Shown piece after piece: positions 62,894 to 64,000 of a stretch of DNA of 64,000 nucleotides; within the stretch, counting starts at the first letter, position 1; every line of letters starts with the position of its first letter. Made by a program: the position numbers and the translations under genes. The notes below the pieces were generated by a model. That model was not told where the DNA came from. It saw only the letters and a list, made by a program, of their open reading frames with translations, and ran no database searches. This DNA is from Chlorophyllum brunneum (lineage: Eukaryota; Basidiomycota; Agaricomycetes; Agaricales; Agaricaceae). The stretch spans positions 868,001 through 932,000 of the forward strand of contig OY756141.1 in the NCBI GenBank assembly GCA_963576785.1. Reading direction: 5' to 3'.

Positions 62894-63134
62894 CTCGTCC
62901 CATTCTAGTGTGCGCCCCATCGCTCTGATGATGTTACCTTATCTCTCTGACTCGTGAGCGTCAGTGTGGTTCCACTTGCTCTGCCTTTCCGTGTAAACAC
63001 CTGTATCAATACCACTGAGTTGCTTATTTGATCGAATCCATGCAAAACAAGAATGTCTAAATGGCTGATGTACAAATGAAGCAGTCATACATGTCCGTAA
63101 ACTCCCTAAGTAATTAAATATAGTGTTGTTGGTC

Positions 63135-64000
63135 TCAATCTGAGCCACTTCCCTTCTTCGGAGACGATGGTTTTCTCCTGATCCTCTTCAGTGACAGTAC
63201 GTGCGATAGCGTTTCCTTCCCTTTCAGTATCGAGCTCTTTCTCGGCCTCCTGGTTTCTCTCCTTTCTGATAGGTTCGTTTGCATCCTCTGGATCGCGACA
63301 CCTCCCTCTTCTGTTGCAAAATCAAACCCTCGCTCGACAGAGGTCGTACCAGTGGCCATATCCGTTCTACTCGCGGTCCGGATATCGAGCGACGGTCTTA
63401 CAAACCTGGGTTCGAGGGTTGCCACGCTTGACCTCCGCGACGTCGTCCTAGACGCCATAGAAGACGTTGATCGACGTCCTTGTGCTTCCAACAGATCTTT
63501 AAGCGCTGATCCGGTGCCCGCTTCTGAACGTCCAAGATGGCTCAAGTCCCGGTATGGCTCCTTCTGGCTGATCCACCGTATTATATCGACGTCTGTAGGA
63601 CGGAAAATGAACTGCCAGCCCTTAAAGATGTATCGAGGAGCCATTGCGAGTAGGAAAGTGAGAGGAAGGCAAAGCCAGAAGTATGGTGAATGGAAGAGGA
63701 AAAGATCGTTTCCAAACACCGTTGCAGACGTAGATGAGGAATAGATGGCCTACAACTCATGTCAGATAGATTCATGAATGTGGGGTTCGTTGCCGCTACT
63801 TACGGTGTACGCCCAAACGATGACGATACCCAAGAAGACAGCGAAGAATATCCAGCCCGACCATGCTGTGGCGTTGAAACCGGTGTAGATGTTTGCCACC
63901 ATGACCGCCGAGATGGCCATTGTCTGTACATTGATCAGTTTCGAGCGCTAAGTGAAACAGAACAGCTACTAACCGTCGAGAACTCGGTCTGGTCAATATC
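63135..64000 (-). CDS. P4-type phospholipid-transporting ATPase, 3' end (partial)
   Basis: C-terminal exons of a second flippase; the gene continues beyond the right edge. Membrane segments TMAISAVMVANIY and AWSGWIFFAVFLGIVIVWAYT are followed by an intron and AIYSSS..., then FLFHSPYFWLCLPLTFLLAM. The cytosolic tail has [25 protein letters not shown] and NLSERR, which match the tail of the flippase at 12804-18018 ([27 protein letters not shown]). The intron between the two membrane-segment exons is at the same place. It is therefore a paralogue of the same Dnf-like class. Confidence 0.9.

Overview
The window is nuclear DNA of a filamentous basidiomycete, most likely an Agaricomycete (mushroom-forming class). 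The grounds are genes split by many ~50-60 bp GT..AG introns, a class I hydrophobin with the eight-cysteine pattern, a mushroom-type sesquiterpene synthase, DUF6535 and DUF7918 proteins, and NACHT-type NTPase genes. No rRNA, tRNA, CRISPR array or prokaryotic operon was seen. All gene models below were made by reading splice sites by eye.

Layout. 0.5-9.3 kb: a membrane SH3 protein, then PAM17 (-) divergent from a 14-exon SNF2-family ATPase (+), then a secreted Kre9-like protein. 9.9-12.0 kb: a second SH3 membrane protein (-) followed upstream by a decayed NACHT gene (-). 12.8-22.1 kb, all on the minus strand: a P4-type phospholipid flippase, the septin CDC10 and the Hsp90 co-chaperone AHA1, here with a predicted membrane tail. 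After a 2.2 kb gene-free stretch come a sesquiterpene synthase (24.2-25.7 kb) and a DUF3429 mitochondrial membrane protein (26.0-27.3 kb).

28-46 kb is the accessory, duplication-rich part: three more SH3 membrane proteins, one apparently intact NACHT gene, an F-box/WD40 ubiquitin-ligase receptor, two single-pass membrane proteins with the same extracellular domain, a DUF6535 membrane protein, a second NACHT relic and pieces of duplicated flanks. 47-64 kb returns to mostly housekeeping genes: CLP1 (pre-mRNA 3' processing), a 20-exon MFS anion:cation symporter, a hydrophobin, CTF18 (alternative clamp loader) divergent from a DUF3835 protein, a DUF7918 protein, a small unknown gene and the 3' end of a second P4 flippase running off the window.

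The most notable pattern is a family of single-pass membrane proteins with a C-terminal cytoplasmic SH3 domain (five copies; architecture like yeast Fus1). One member is paired collinearly with a NACHT gene in two inverted copies about 24 kb apart. Four of the seven single-pass membrane proteins in the window also carry PPxY motifs in their cytoplasmic tails. This looks like a birth-and-death cluster of surface-signalling and NLR-like genes set among conserved genes; its function is inference only.
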